DNA of 64,000 nt, taken from assembly GCA_964531325.1 (NCBI GenBank), contig CAZHCW010000009.1, forward strand, positions 86,924 to 150,923. The letters run 5' to 3'. Positions 17,775 to 27,051 of the stretch are shown piece by piece (within the stretch, counting starts at the first letter, position 1; every line of letters begins with the position of its first letter). The position numbers were made by a program, and so were the translations under genes. The stretch comes from UTCHB3 sp964531325. Lineage in GTDB: Bacteria > Bacteroidota > Ignavibacteria > Ignavibacteriales > Ignavibacteriaceae. The notes under the pieces are model-generated. The model was not told the origin of the DNA and searched no databases. It saw only the letters and a program-made list of their open reading frames with translations.

Positions 17775-19973
17775 ATGAGTGATAATTCACAAAACGCGGG
17801 GAAGTGCCCATTCCCACATTCCACCGGTATTGGTGGAGGCGGCACCCAAACTAACGATTGGTGGCCCAACCGGTTAAAATTAAACATATTGAGACAACAC
17901 TCTCCCCTCTCCAACCCAATGGATGAAGGTTTCGATTATAAAGAAGCTCTGGATTCCCTTGATTTTGACGAACTCAAAAAAGACCTGACTGCTTTAATGA
18001 CCGATTCCAAAGATTGGTGGCCTGCCGATTTTGGGCATTATGGTCCCTTTTTTGTCAGAATGTCGTGGCATGCCGCTGGAACATACAGAACAGGTGACGG
18101 CAGAGGAGGAGCAAGAGGTGGTTACCAAAGATTCGCTCCACTGAATAGCTGGCCCGATAATGTGAATCTCGACAAAGCCCGCAGGCTGCTCTGGCCTGTC
18201 AAACAAAAATATGGAAACAAAATCTCATGGGCAGATTTACTCGTTCTCGCAGGAAATGTAGCTCTCGAATCGATGGGATTAAAAACCTTTGGGTTTGGAG
18301 CCGGAAGAGTTGACGCTTGGGAACCGGATGCCAGTATCTATTGGGGTCAGGAAACTACCTGGCTCTCTGATGAAAAAAGATATTCAGGCAAAAGAGACCT
18401 CGAAAATCCTCTCGCCGCTGTTCAAATGGGACTGATTTATGTTAACCCCGAAGGACCCGGTGGAAATCCTGATCCTGTTCTGGCAGCTCACGATATCCGT
18501 GAAACTTTTGCCCGTATGGCGATGAATGATGAAGAAACTGTTGCATTAATTGCCGGTGGACATACCTTTGGAAAAGCTCATGGTGCCGGTGACCCTGCTT
18601 TAATGGGACCCGAACCCGAAGCTGCTGACATCGAAGCGATGGGGCTTGGATGGCACAACAAATTTGGATCGGGTAAAGGAGCTGACACTATGGGTGGCGG
18701 ACCTGAAGTAACCTGGACAACCACTCCCGCAAAATGGAGTAACGATTTCTTCAAACATCTGTTTGAATTCGAATACGAACTGACAAAAAGCCCCGCAGGT
18801 GCTCAACAGTGGGTTGCTAAAAATGCTGATGCCACTATTCCTGATGCACACATTCAAGGGAAAAAACATCTGCCAACCATGTTGACGACTGATCTTTCAC
18901 TAAGATTTGATCCTGATTATGAAAAAATCTCGAGACGATTTTATGAAAATCCTGATCAGTTCGCTGATGCTTTTGCCCGCGCATGGTTCAAATTGACCCA
19001 CAGGGATATGGGACCAAAATCATGTTACCTTGGACCCGAGGTGCCCGCTGAAGATCTCATTTGGCAGGATCCTGTTCCAGCTGTCGATTTTAAAGTCATC
19101 GATATCTACGATATCGACGAGTTAAAAGCAAAAATCTTGAGCTCCGGTCGTTCAGTTTCTGAATTAGTATCTACTGCCTGGGCTTCAGCTTCCACTTTCC
19201 GTGGTTCTGACTTCAGAGGTGGAGCTAATGGCGCCAGAATCAGACTTGAACCACAGAAAAATTGGGCAGTGAATAATCCCGCTCAGTTGTCAAAAGTTCT
19301 TGATACCCTTGAAAACATTCAAAAAGAATTCAACAATTCGCAAAAAGATGGCAAAAAAGTCTCTTTGGCTGATTTAATTGTTCTCGGCGGATGTGTTGCG
19401 GTCGAAAAAGCTGCTAAAGATGCCGGGCATGATGTAATTGTACCATTTACACCGGGAAGAACAGATACTACCCAGGAACTTACAGATGTTGAATCATTCT
19501 CCGTTCTTGAACCATACGCTGATGGATTCCGTAACTACCTAAAAGCACCCTTTAGTGTTCCATCAGAACACCTGTTGATTGACAAAGCTCAACTGCTTAC
19601 ACTCACAGTGCCTGAAATGACAGTTCTTGTTGGTGGTATGCGCGCATTAAACGCTAATTACGACAATTCCGGAAATGGTATATTCACCATCCGCCCGGGA
19701 GTTTTAACCAATGACTTCTTTGTGAATTTGTTGGGTATGGACACAATCTGGACTGCCACCGACGATTCAAAAGAAAAATTTGAAGGTCGTGACAGCAAAA
19801 CAGGTAAAGTGAAATGGACTGCAACAAGGGTTGATCTGGTATTTGGATCAAATTCCGAGTTAAGAGCCGTTGCCGAAGTCTATGCAAGTTCCGATGGTGA
19901 AGACAAATTTGTAAAAGATTTTGTTGCCGCCTGGGATAAAGTTATGAATCTCGATCGATTCGATGTGAAATAA
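17775..19973 (+). CDS. katG: Bifunctional catalase-peroxidase
   Basis: KatG destroys hydrogen peroxide by catalase and peroxidase reactions using heme b. The 732-residue length is normal for this two-domain enzyme. The distal site is RMSWHAAGTYR with Arg95, Trp98 and His99. The crosslinked Met-Tyr-Trp adduct is complete, with Tyr222 (GLIYVNPEGP) and Met248 (FARMAMNDEE) partnering Trp98. The proximal heme ligand is His263 in GGHTFGKAHG. The C-terminal half is the degenerate duplicate domain (STAWASASTFRGSDFRGGANGARI). The gene has its own terminator and probably responds to oxidative stress, although no regulator is adjacent. Confidence 0.98.
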   Translation: MSDNSQNAGKCPFPHSTGIGGGGTQTNDWWPNRLKLNILRQHSPLSNPMDEGFDYKEALDSLDFDELKKDLTALMTDSKDWWPADFGHYGPFFVRMSWHAAGTYRTGDGRGGARGGYQRFAPLNSWPDNVNLDKARRLLWPVKQKYGNKISWADLLVLAGNVALESMGLKTFGFGAGRVDAWEPDASIYWGQETTWLSDEKRYSGKRDLENPLAAVQMGLIYVNPEGPGGNPDPVLAAHDIRETFARMAMNDEETVALIAGGHTFGKAHGAGDPALMGPEPEAADIEAMGLGWHNKFGSGKGADTMGGGPEVTWTTTPAKWSNDFFKHLFEFEYELTKSPAGAQQWVAKNADATIPDAHIQGKKHLPTMLTTDLSLRFDPDYEKISRRFYENPDQFADAFARAWFKLTHRDMGPKSCYLGPEVPAEDLIWQDPVPAVDFKVIDIYDIDELKAKILSSGRSVSELVSTAWASASTFRGSDFRGGANGARIRLEPQKNWAVNNPAQLSKVLDTLENIQKEFNNSQKDGKKVSLADLIVLGGCVAVEKAAKDAGHDVIVPFTPGRTDTTQELTDVESFSVLEPYADGFRNYLKAPFSVPSEHLLIDKAQLLTLTVPEMTVLVGGMRALNANYDNSGNGIFTIRPGVLTNDFFVNLLGMDTIWTATDDSKEKFEGRDSKTGKVKWTATRVDLVFGSNSELRAVAEVYASSDGEDKFVKDFVAAWDKVMNLDRFDVK

Positions 19974-20012
19974 CCGATAATCAAACGCTATCGTTTGTAA
20001 AAACACTTTAAG

Positions 20013-20046
20013 AAAAGCCGTGGTATAAATATCACGGCTTTTTTGT
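20013..20046 (+). terminator. Terminator of katG
   Basis: A strong stem forms from AAAAGCCGTGGTA (20013-20025) and TATCACGGCTTTT (20030-20042) with a 4-nt loop, followed by a T run. A second small hairpin (CAAACG/CGTTTG, 19982-19997) lies just upstream. Confidence 0.9.
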
Positions 20047-20077
20047 GTATACAAAAGTGTAATTTGGGGATTAAAAA

Positions 20078-20334
20078 TTAGAGTGGATCAGCCAGTTCAG
20101 TTTTCCCTTCAAGTATTTCGTTTTTTAACAAATAGATGTAACTTCCCGGTTCTTCAAACATCGGAGAATGAGCGGAAGAATTGAACGAATAAAATCCTTT
20201 TAACGGGGCTTCCCCGGACCACCATGAAGGAACAAAAGGATTGGATTGTCACTATTATTCCCATTTATGAACATCCCTTGAATGGAATTGTCAAGATTGA
20301 TGAAGATTTTTTCGTGGATGCTATTTTCTGACAT
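20078..20334 (-). pseudogene. Alpha/beta hydrolase remnant with a large internal deletion
   Basis: The reverse strand starts MSENSIHEKIFINLDNSIQ at 20334 and reaches ILLFLHGGPG, the oxyanion-hole HGGPG of alpha/beta hydrolases. It then stops at 20200-20202 after 44 codons. Immediately after, in another frame, it reads FYSFNSSAHSPMFEEPGSYIY to a stop at 20078-20080. That is the C-terminal block carrying the catalytic His (SAHSP) and the FEEP motif of the same family. The nucleophile Ser region and about 250 residues between them are missing. A single internal deletion with an out-of-frame junction near 20195-20205 explains this. Both ends remain recognisable, so the loss is probably recent. 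Confidence 0.8.
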
Positions 20335-20469
20335 GGTAATTCGACCATAAACAACTTGTAAAAAACTGACTTCCAAAATTATACATTTAATTAATCAATA
20401 ATTATATTCAAATATTGGCAACAGTCAAATCAAAAGTTTAATACTCCACCAAAACATTAGAAAAAAGAC

Positions 20470-20590
20470 TAATCACATTTTTACATATAAATTTGGGATC
20501 GTAATCACATTTTTATATATAAATTTGGGATTATAATCGCATTTTTATATATAAATTTGGGATTGTAATCGCATATTTTTACATTACATG
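20470..20590 (+). repeat. 32-bp tandem repeat array upstream of the DUF4143 ATPase gene
   Basis: Three full units (20470-20501, 20502-20533, 20534-20565) and a partial fourth begin TAATCACATTTTTA or TAATCGCATTTTTA and end AAATTTGGGAT. Units two and three contain the palindrome TTTATATATAAA. The array ends about 20 bp before the ATPase start codon, overlapping where its promoter must be. A further copy lies at 23464-23495. There are no unique spacers, so this is not CRISPR. Confidence 0.85.
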
Positions 20591-20607
20591 TCAAAAATGA
20601 GTAATTT

Positions 20608-21753
20608 ATGATAAAACGAAAAATTTCTGATGACATAGTCAAGCACATGTTTTCCGGCAAAGCTATTTTAATTTATGGTGCCCGGCAAACCGGGAAAAGT
20701 ACACTCGTTGAATTAATATTAGAAAATCGGACTGAAAAAGTTCTGCGAATAAATGGTGATGATTCAGAAGATAAAGCACTATTAGGACGGGCATCGAAAT
20801 CGATGTTAAAGTCACTTACTGCAGGTTACGATATCCTGTTCATAGATGAAGCACAAAAAATAGATGATATAGGTAATATCATTAAGATATTCACGGACCA
20901 GATAAAAGAAGTCCAGGTAATCGCAACGGGTTCATCCTCTTTTGAGCTGTTAGGTAAAACCTCTGAAAGTCTCACAGGGAGAAAATACGAATATACACTC
21001 TATCCCTTCCTGTTTTCAGAACTCATTGACCACCATGGATTATTATCTGAAAGAGCATTGCTTGAAAATCGATTAATTTATGGTTCTTATCCTGAAGTTG
21101 TTGTAGATCAGGCTAATTCCATGGAAACCATCAAATTAATCTCAGGAAGTTATCTCTATAAAGATATTTTAATGATTGACAAGATCAGAAATTCGAGTCT
21201 GATCGAAACTTTGCTTAAAGCATTGGCACTCCAGGTTGGCAGCGAAGTCTCTTTCAGTGAACTTTCACGACTCACCGGAGCGGATCGAGGCACAATTGAA
21301 AAGTATATCAGGATTCTTGAGGATGCTTTTATCCTTTTTAGACTATCAGGATTCAGTCGAAATGTAAGAACAGAACTCAGAAAAAGTAAAAAGTTCTATT
21401 TTTGGGACAATGGAGTCAGAAATGCAATTATCGGGAATTTTAACCCACTCGATTCACGGAGTGATACAGGTGCCCTGTGGGAGAACTACATTGTGTCGGA
21501 AAGATTAAAACTTATTCGTTCACGGAAAGAACTTGCTTTCACATACTTTTGGAGAACAACACTTCAACAGGAAATCGATTTAATAGAAGAACGACAAGGA
21601 AACTTCTCAGCTTTCGAAATGAAATTTAATCCCAAACAAAAAGGACTAATTCCACAAACTTTCCTTGACAACTATAAAATCTCCGAAACTGCAATTGTGA
21701 ACAGAGATAATTATCAGGGCTTTCTCTATCCCGAGAGATTTAAGGAGGGGTAA
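20608..21753 (+). CDS. AAA_14/DUF4143 ATP-binding protein
   Basis: The 381-residue protein has an N-terminal P-loop ATPase with Walker A YGARQTGKST near residue 25, Walker B ILFIDEAQ near residue 78, and sensor VIATGSSSFEL. A winged-helix-like segment follows (SFSELSRLTGADRGTIEKYIRILEDAFIL). The C-terminal DUF4143 domain has the restriction-nuclease-like pattern FYFWDNGVRNAI, LWENYIVSERL and TYFWRTTLQQEIDLIEE. The cellular role of this common family is not established. It reads out of a 32-bp repeat array and is followed by an unknown gene and a Fic gene in the same direction. Confidence 0.85.
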   Translation: MIKRKISDDIVKHMFSGKAILIYGARQTGKSTLVELILENRTEKVLRINGDDSEDKALLGRASKSMLKSLTAGYDILFIDEAQKIDDIGNIIKIFTDQIKEVQVIATGSSSFELLGKTSESLTGRKYEYTLYPFLFSELIDHHGLLSERALLENRLIYGSYPEVVVDQANSMETIKLISGSYLYKDILMIDKIRNSSLIETLLKALALQVGSEVSFSELSRLTGADRGTIEKYIRILEDAFILFRLSGFSRNVRTELRKSKKFYFWDNGVRNAIIGNFNPLDSRSDTGALWENYIVSERLKLIRSRKELAFTYFWRTTLQQEIDLIEERQGNFSAFEMKFNPKQKGLIPQTFLDNYKISETAIVNRDNYQGFLYPERFKEG

Positions 21754-21929
21754 TTTGTTTGAGGTGTTTAATTTTGGTAATTTGATGTTTGAATTAATTA
21801 CGATTACTATTTCATCAAATTGATTAATTTCTGCTTATTGTAAAGTATTTAACAGGGCATTTTACTTAAAAATGAGAAATAAACCACATTTGATTTTTAT
21901 TCCCCTACTCTTTGCATCATGAGGTAACT

Positions 21930-22496
21930 GTGACTTTTCCTGAAATTGTAGAACTTCTAAATGAACTATCAGTTATTCATGAGATTGGTAACTTACAATC
22001 TTGGAGGGGAGAGAATCTGGGGCGTGAAAGGGCGATTGGCAGAAAGATATTCTGGAGTTCCACTACCCACGAGAAATATGCATTCCATTATGGCGGCAGA
22101 AAAGAAATTCAGTTCAACATTGGTTGCGATTTGTTGGAATGGTTTCGTTATGGCGTAGCTTTCTCGTTCGAATCCGGTCCATATTTCGATGAAGAAAATT
22201 ATAAAAAATTGTTTGCCAAAGTTCAGCGATATAATGAATATTTCATAGAGCACAGAAAAAAGTTTGCCTCCTATTCAGGCTTCACCCAAAAAAAAGGTAA
22301 AGTTGTGGCAGTATATGCTGCTGACCTAATTCCTGAAGTAGAATATAAAAATCATAAAAGAAGTACTTTTTTCTTTATCGGGAAGTATTTCAACAAAAAA
22401 GTTAACGAAATAACTACTGATGACTGCCATACAATTCTTGAAACATTCGATGAGCTTTTTGACCTCTACAAATTTGTAGAGTCAACCAAGATTTAA
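21930..22496 (+). CDS. Hypothetical protein, about 188 aa
   Basis: I do not recognise this family. The protein looks soluble and alpha/beta: MTFPEIVELLNELSVIHEIG, then aromatic-rich strands (KIFWSSTTHEKYAFHYGGRKEIQFNIG, FRYGVAFSFE). A helix (YKKLFAKVQRYNEYFIEHRKKF) and a C-terminal helix (CHTILETFDELFDLYKFVE) follow. The frame opens with TTG at 21912, but GAGG at 21921-21924 precedes GTG at 21930 with good spacing, so I chose GTG. It sits between a DUF4143 ATPase and a Fic gene inside a segment bracketed by copies of the same 32-bp repeat. Confidence 0.6.
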   Translation: MTFPEIVELLNELSVIHEIGNLQSWRGENLGRERAIGRKIFWSSTTHEKYAFHYGGRKEIQFNIGCDLLEWFRYGVAFSFESGPYFDEENYKKLFAKVQRYNEYFIEHRKKFASYSGFTQKKGKVVAVYAADLIPEVEYKNHKRSTFFFIGKYFNKKVNEITTDDCHTILETFDELFDLYKFVESTKI

Positions 22497-22554
22497 CTAA
22501 ATAGTTTTGGCACTAAAAAGAAATAATTATCCCAAAATTCCCCGACATAAAAAG

Positions 22555-23385
22555 ATGAATAGTGTAAACCCCAATTATGAAATAAAGCCTGATTCCTCTC
22601 TTGAAAAGATGTTGGAGCTCTCCGATGAGTTGAAAGATGAAATCGAAAGTAAAAAGCCGATTGAAGGCGATCTATGGAAAACGGTAGAAGAAAAATTATT
22701 AATCGAATGGACCTATAATTCCAACGCTATTGAGGGAAGCACTTTAACTCTTGGCGAGACAATGTTTTTCCTTAAAAACGGGCTCACGGTTGAGGGAAAA
22801 CCGTTAAAGGACTTTATTGATGCAAAGAATCATGCCGAAGCGATTGAGTTTCTTTATGATGTCGTGACAAATAAGAGAGAAATATCAACTTCTCTAATAA
22901 AAGAATTTAATGCCTTTCTACTTTCCGGAATCAAATCGACTCCTGCGATTGACAAAAATGGGAATAAAACGGAGAAAAAAGTCACTCCCGGTGAGTACAA
23001 ATTATTTCCAAACCATGTCTTACAAAGTGACGGTAGAATTCATAAATATGTTGAGCCGATTCATGTGGCCTCTGAGATGGAATACCTTTGTAATTGGATA
23101 AAAGAAAATATCGATACTGTACACCCGGTAATAGTCGCCTCTGTCGCTCATTATAATATGGTGCGGATTCATCCATTTGACGACGGGAATGGCAGAGGAG
23201 CAAGGATTCTGATGAACCTTATTCTAATCGAAAAAGGATTCTCCCCCACAATTATCAAAAATGAAAAAAGAAGAAAATATATTGAAGCTCTTGCGGAGGC
23301 CGACAAAGGAAACCTTAATAAATTCGCAGAATTTGACGCAGAAGCTTGTATTGACACCCAACAATCAGTATTGGAATATCTTTAA
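22555..23385 (+). CDS. Fic family protein with N-terminal self-inhibitory motif
   Basis: A 276-residue Fic protein. The catalytic loop HPFDDGNGRGAR is complete, and the inhibitory helix motif reads NSNAIEGSTLT. In this subfamily the inhibitory motif lies about 140 residues before the catalytic loop, as here. The middle contains the usual TPGEYK segment and the substrate flap region. The frame is open from a TTG at 22507, but the ATG at 22555 is a more convincing start. It is the third gene of the repeat-bracketed segment. The target is unknown. Confidence 0.88.
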   Translation: MNSVNPNYEIKPDSSLEKMLELSDELKDEIESKKPIEGDLWKTVEEKLLIEWTYNSNAIEGSTLTLGETMFFLKNGLTVEGKPLKDFIDAKNHAEAIEFLYDVVTNKREISTSLIKEFNAFLLSGIKSTPAIDKNGNKTEKKVTPGEYKLFPNHVLQSDGRIHKYVEPIHVASEMEYLCNWIKENIDTVHPVIVASVAHYNMVRIHPFDDGNGRGARILMNLILIEKGFSPTIIKNEKRRKYIEALAEADKGNLNKFAEFDAEACIDTQQSVLEYL

Positions 23386-23706
23386 ATATTTCAACACCGT
23401 CACTTTCCTATCATCAATGTTATAGACATTGAACTTCGTACTCAAAATATGGCAAAAGACAGCTAATCACATTTTTACATATAAATTTGGGATTATGGTC
23501 GCATTTTCTAAAAGGATTGCTTTCAAAATCTCGACTCGTCGGGATGATTTGTCCTTAGATTTCGATTTGTATATTGTAATATTTTGAAGGGTTAATAATC
23601 GAAGACCTGAACTCTCACCGAAATACAATTACACAGGCTATTTGTACCATATAGACATTAGGAAGGATTTGGTACAGATAAAAGGAGAGAGACGTAAAAA
23701 CAAGGA
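23386..23706. other. Intergenic with a stray copy of the 32-bp repeat
   Basis: The spacer is 321 bp. A copy of the 20.5-kb repeat unit occupies 23464-23495, matching unit one in its first 30 positions, followed by a decayed partial unit (TGGTCGCATTTT). CTCGTCGGGAT at 23535-23545 recurs at 28234-28244. I see no gene here. Confidence 0.6.
23464..23495 (+). repeat. Solitary copy of the 32-bp repeat
   Basis: It begins TAATCACATTTTTACATA and ends AATTTGGGATTA. It has 30 of 32 positions in common with the unit at 20470-20501. No ATPase gene follows it, because the next gene is the methyltransferase on the opposite strand. It therefore marks either the end of a duplicated segment or the start of a lost gene. 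Confidence 0.8.
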
Positions 23707-25320
23707 CTAGTGGGAGTATCTAGATTGAAATATCTCATTCAAAGAAGTGACCAATGATTCATCTGGTGAATTGTCTAAAACTGTTTTTCTATAATGCTCA
23801 TATAAGCTCAAAATCTCATTTTCAGTTTCCAAGTCTATAAGTGTAAGGTCAAGCATCATTGCCTTATTAATATCGTTCGGTTCAAATTTTTGCAAACCAT
23901 TTCCATATTCTCTTCGATTGTCTTCAAAAATTTGTTTCGCAACATCAGTTATTAAATAAGCGAAAAAAACATTAATTTTAATATTGCTAAAAAGATTGGA
24001 TTGATTCGGATATATACAATGGAAAGTTGTCAGATTTGAAATATTTGCCTCGTTTCTTATAAACCTAAGCCCATTCCGATTAAACACAGTAACCCAAATA
24101 GGTGCAGGTGGTCTGTTTTCAAGTGAATACCAAGGGTTTCTTTTTGAGGTTAAATAAAGTGTATTCACACCTTTATTTTCACCATATTCAATGTATTTTT
24201 TTACATTTTCATCATCTGTACCAACAGCACTGAATAAAAAAGTTTGTTTGCCACTTTCAACTAATTCATCAAAATTATCTTTAGTAAAAATTCGTTTTTT
24301 TACATCAACAGATTTACAAACACATGGGAGCAAATAGTTTGCATCAATGCAATGCTCTATCGCTTTTGATTTTGAAAATGTGAAGTATTCGTTATCTCCT
24401 GTTGCAATCCCACGAACTACTTTTGCAACATTCGAAAACGGTACCAAATTCCTATATTTTATTCCATTTTGTTCTTGGTAATATTTTCTCCATTTTATAT
24501 CAGGTTGCAATTCTTCCAAAGCGTAATATTTTTCTTCTCTATTTGGTTCAGGATATCTTAATATATAGTCTTCTAGGTTGTTTAACTCGTCAAGGTTACT
24601 AATATTAGAAAATTTAACTTTTTGATAGTGACGATCGTTTGAACAGAGAAGAATACACGCAGTTGTTAGAGCATCTTCAAAAACATTTTCTTCAAAATTA
24701 ACAATGGCAATATGTCTAAGGGTTTTACTTTTTATCAGTTCCGATTTTACAAGTTTTCCATAGTCAGAATTCATAAATTCAGAAGGAATGATATAGACAA
24801 CTCTACCATTTGGCTCTAATTGATGGATTGATTTAATTAAGAATAAAGTGTAAAGATTTGTAAAACCATTGAGTTTAATGTTTAGCCTTTTTTCAACTTC
24901 AGAAAGGATAGACTTATTGTCATAGTCGTGAAACTTAAAGTATGGTGGGTTACAAATAATCCCATCATATTTATTGTCCCAATCGTTATAAATATAATCC
25001 TCTAATTGAATATCAAGATTTCGACGTTCAAAAAAAATATCCCGGGCTCTGGAAAAGATAGTTGCATCAACTTCAAACCCTTTTATTTTGAGTTCTGAGT
25101 TCTTTGCTAACAATAGTCTTGAAAAAATACCAAGTCCAAAAGCAGGCTCTAAAACGGTTTTGAGGCCTTTATTTCCTAAAAGCCAATCGACCATGATTGT
25201 CGCAATTGGGAGCGGCGTAAAAAATTGGGCATATTTTTTCCTGTGTTCAAGAGCCACAGCTTTAGAGTACTTTTTTTCAATAAGGTTGTCAACCAACCCA
25301 ATTTCACTTATTTCAATCAT
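23707..25320 (-). CDS. N6-adenine DNA methyltransferase, gamma type, of an AccI-like restriction-modification system
   Basis: A 537-residue methyltransferase with motif X HRKKYAQFFTP, SAM-binding motif I VLEPAFGLGIFSRLLL and catalytic motif IV CNPPYFKF, in the gamma-class order. A long C-terminal target-recognition region follows (GIATGDNEYFTFS and NRPPAPIWVTVFNRNG). It should methylate adenine in the sequence cut by the upstream nuclease. Its ATG shares one base with the TAA of the nuclease gene (TAATG), so nuclease and methyltransferase are translated in a coupled order with the nuclease first. Confidence 0.88.
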   Translation of the reverse strand: MIEISEIGLVDNLIEKKYSKAVALEHRKKYAQFFTPLPIATIMVDWLLGNKGLKTVLEPAFGLGIFSRLLLAKNSELKIKGFEVDATIFSRARDIFFERRNLDIQLEDYIYNDWDNKYDGIICNPPYFKFHDYDNKSILSEVEKRLNIKLNGFTNLYTLFLIKSIHQLEPNGRVVYIIPSEFMNSDYGKLVKSELIKSKTLRHIAIVNFEENVFEDALTTACILLCSNDRHYQKVKFSNISNLDELNNLEDYILRYPEPNREEKYYALEELQPDIKWRKYYQEQNGIKYRNLVPFSNVAKVVRGIATGDNEYFTFSKSKAIEHCIDANYLLPCVCKSVDVKKRIFTKDNFDELVESGKQTFLFSAVGTDDENVKKYIEYGENKGVNTLYLTSKRNPWYSLENRPPAPIWVTVFNRNGLRFIRNEANISNLTTFHCIYPNQSNLFSNIKINVFFAYLITDVAKQIFEDNRREYGNGLQKFEPNDINKAMMLDLTLIDLETENEILSLYEHYRKTVLDNSPDESLVTSLNEIFQSRYSH

Positions 25321-26420
25321 TAAAATTCTTCACTATTGATCCCAAGTAAACTAACCAGATTCTCAACATCAAGATAAGCAGTGCCTCCGTTAAAAGTCAC
25401 ATAAAATAAAAGTCGTCCCCTATCCATTTCTCTTCTTACACTATCGTGATTAGGTTCCTCAACTTTTGAAGCAATCCGTTTTCCGGATTTTGATTTAATT
25501 TTAATGGTCGTTTTGTTTTGGTTCTTCGAGTCTTTTTCAACTGAAAAAATACTTCCCTCATTTTCTGAATCAGAAATAATTGTGAGAATTTGTTCAAATG
25601 ATATTCCATAAACTTTGTCAAAAAAAACTTGAAAATAGTAGTGAGGGACATCGAAAGTTTCAATCCATTTATAAACAACTTTAATATCTTCAACCTTTGG
25701 GGTTATTGAGAGATAATCTCTGATTTGGATTTTCTTAATTGCTTGGTTTAATGTTGTAAAATGTTGCTTTAATTCAGATAATCTTTCCGTCGAACTCCAC
25801 CTTGGTACTTTAAAACCAGCTACTGAAAGTGTTTTGGCTGTGATGCCTTGCAGCATATCAATGTAGCCCATTCTGTTTGGATGATTTAATTCTTCAGTAA
25901 ATTCAGAAAGTATAAGGTCCCTCGTCAACAACGCAATTTTGCTGTAATTTTCAATTCTGGCTTGCATTGCTTCTTCATACCTGTCTATTAGGAAAGCACT
26001 GGATCTTACTTCGATTCCTGCAATTGCCTTTTTTACATAATCTATGGTTGTGAGATATGGGATATTGCTAATGTCAAGACCCATACTCAAATCAATATCT
26101 TCACGCCTGAAAATAAGCAAATCTGGCCTTTTCCCTATTTCATCCAACTCCTCCTGAAACTCTTGGTAAAAGGCATCAAATCCTTCTTCACCCGCAACAA
26201 GATCATCAGATTTGCCATATTTTATGGCGACAAAATTCTTAGAGGATTCATTAATTGCTCTGAGAATCAGGTCCTCAGCCCAATCACCTTGTTCTTTATT
26301 TGTAATAAAATTGGAAGATGCTTGAGTAGGAGTTCTTGCATGGATTCGGGGTTGTTCGAAGTCAACCAAAGCTGTCGGGATGGTCCTCGTTAATTCTTTT
26401 ATTCGTTCGTAATATGTCAT
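25320..26420 (-). CDS. Type II restriction endonuclease, AccI-like
   Basis: The 366-residue protein has a PD-(D/E)xK-like core: KRPDLLIFRRED, followed by the strand AIAGIEVRSSAFLIDRY. Conserved blocks ALLTRDLILSEF, RDYLSITPKVEDIKVVYKWI and PHYYFQVFFDKVYGISFEQIL match what I remember of AccI-type enzymes (recognition GTMKAC). That assignment is from memory, and the exact specificity is open. An AAAGAG just upstream is a fair ribosome site. Gene order and one-base overlap with the methyltransferase support a complete, intact system. Confidence 0.7.
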   Translation of the reverse strand: MTYYERIKELTRTIPTALVDFEQPRIHARTPTQASSNFITNKEQGDWAEDLILRAINESSKNFVAIKYGKSDDLVAGEEGFDAFYQEFQEELDEIGKRPDLLIFRREDIDLSMGLDISNIPYLTTIDYVKKAIAGIEVRSSAFLIDRYEEAMQARIENYSKIALLTRDLILSEFTEELNHPNRMGYIDMLQGITAKTLSVAGFKVPRWSSTERLSELKQHFTTLNQAIKKIQIRDYLSITPKVEDIKVVYKWIETFDVPHYYFQVFFDKVYGISFEQILTIISDSENEGSIFSVEKDSKNQNKTTIKIKSKSGKRIASKVEEPNHDSVRREMDRGRLLFYVTFNGGTAYLDVENLVSLLGINSEEF

Positions 26421-26763
26421 TTTTGATCTCTTTCCTCAGAGTTACGACTTTAATCTATCAAGTTTGCTAGTGTACTAAAAAATTCCTTATTGGATGAAAG
26501 AGTATGCATTCGCATTTTGGCTTTTCGAGTTTGAAATTTGAAGTCAGTGATTGCTTAGGTTTAAACCAATGTTAGTTTGGTTAGTCATAGACTTGTTTCA
26601 AGTGCAATACTTCCAGTTTACTTATCTAAGCTGCTAGCTAATAGTTGAACTTGAAGTATATAACTATAGTTTGCAAAGCCCGCCAGGATTTAACTTAATA
26701 ATCTACCTGAGATAAAGCCACTATTAGCTGAATTACCTCTTTTAGAACACGATAGTCCCCGTT
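26421..26763. other. Intergenic between the restriction-modification pair and the HNH cassette
   Basis: 343 bp with no convincing open frame on either strand and no controller-protein gene. It should contain the promoter of the restriction-modification pair. A palindromic GTTTAAAC (about 26560-26567) and the sequence TATATAACTATAG are present, without a clear meaning. Confidence 0.4.
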
Positions 26764-27051
26764 TTATGATATCTTTTCAGTCTTAATATTTTGAAAAAAC
26801 TGAGTCTGTAGGTTTTCTTCTTGTGAGAGAAGTAAAATATCGGTTTTATGTTTAGTCAATTCAGCAATTTTTGCTCTTACTATTGTTCTAATATTGACGG
26901 CATCATCCAATGTTAACTTATTCTTATCATAAATTATAGCAATATCGATGTCATGAAAAGTGTCAGTTTTAATAAATGAACCAAACAGATAAATCTCTAC
27001 CCCTTCTTGGTTATGTCCAATCGTTTCGATTATTTTTTGTTTTAGGTTCAT
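26764..27051 (-). CDS. Minimal nucleotidyltransferase (MNT-like)
   Basis: This 95-residue polymerase-beta-fold nucleotidyltransferase has the diagnostic GSF loop and acid pair (YLFGSFIKTDTFHDIDIAIIYDK) and a third acid in KTDILLLS, so the catalytic triad looks intact. Proteins of this size often act as the antitoxin of HEPN/MNT pairs by AMPylating the toxin, but no HEPN gene is adjacent. Its start lies 41 nt inside the end of the upstream 134-residue gene, which indicates strong translational coupling and a shared function. Confidence 0.8.
   Translation of the reverse strand: MNLKQKIIETIGHNQEGVEIYLFGSFIKTDTFHDIDIAIIYDKNKLTLDDAVNIRTIVRAKIAELTKHKTDILLLSQEENLQTQFFQNIKTEKIS

Noticed and set aside
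20470..20590. 32-bp repeats as a possible CRISPR array
   Set aside because: There is no spacer sequence between units; it is a direct tandem repeat beside a promoter.
26764..27051. Classical HEPN/MNT toxin-antitoxin pair
   Set aside because: No HEPN-domain protein is adjacent; the upstream partners are an HNH nuclease and an unknown protein.
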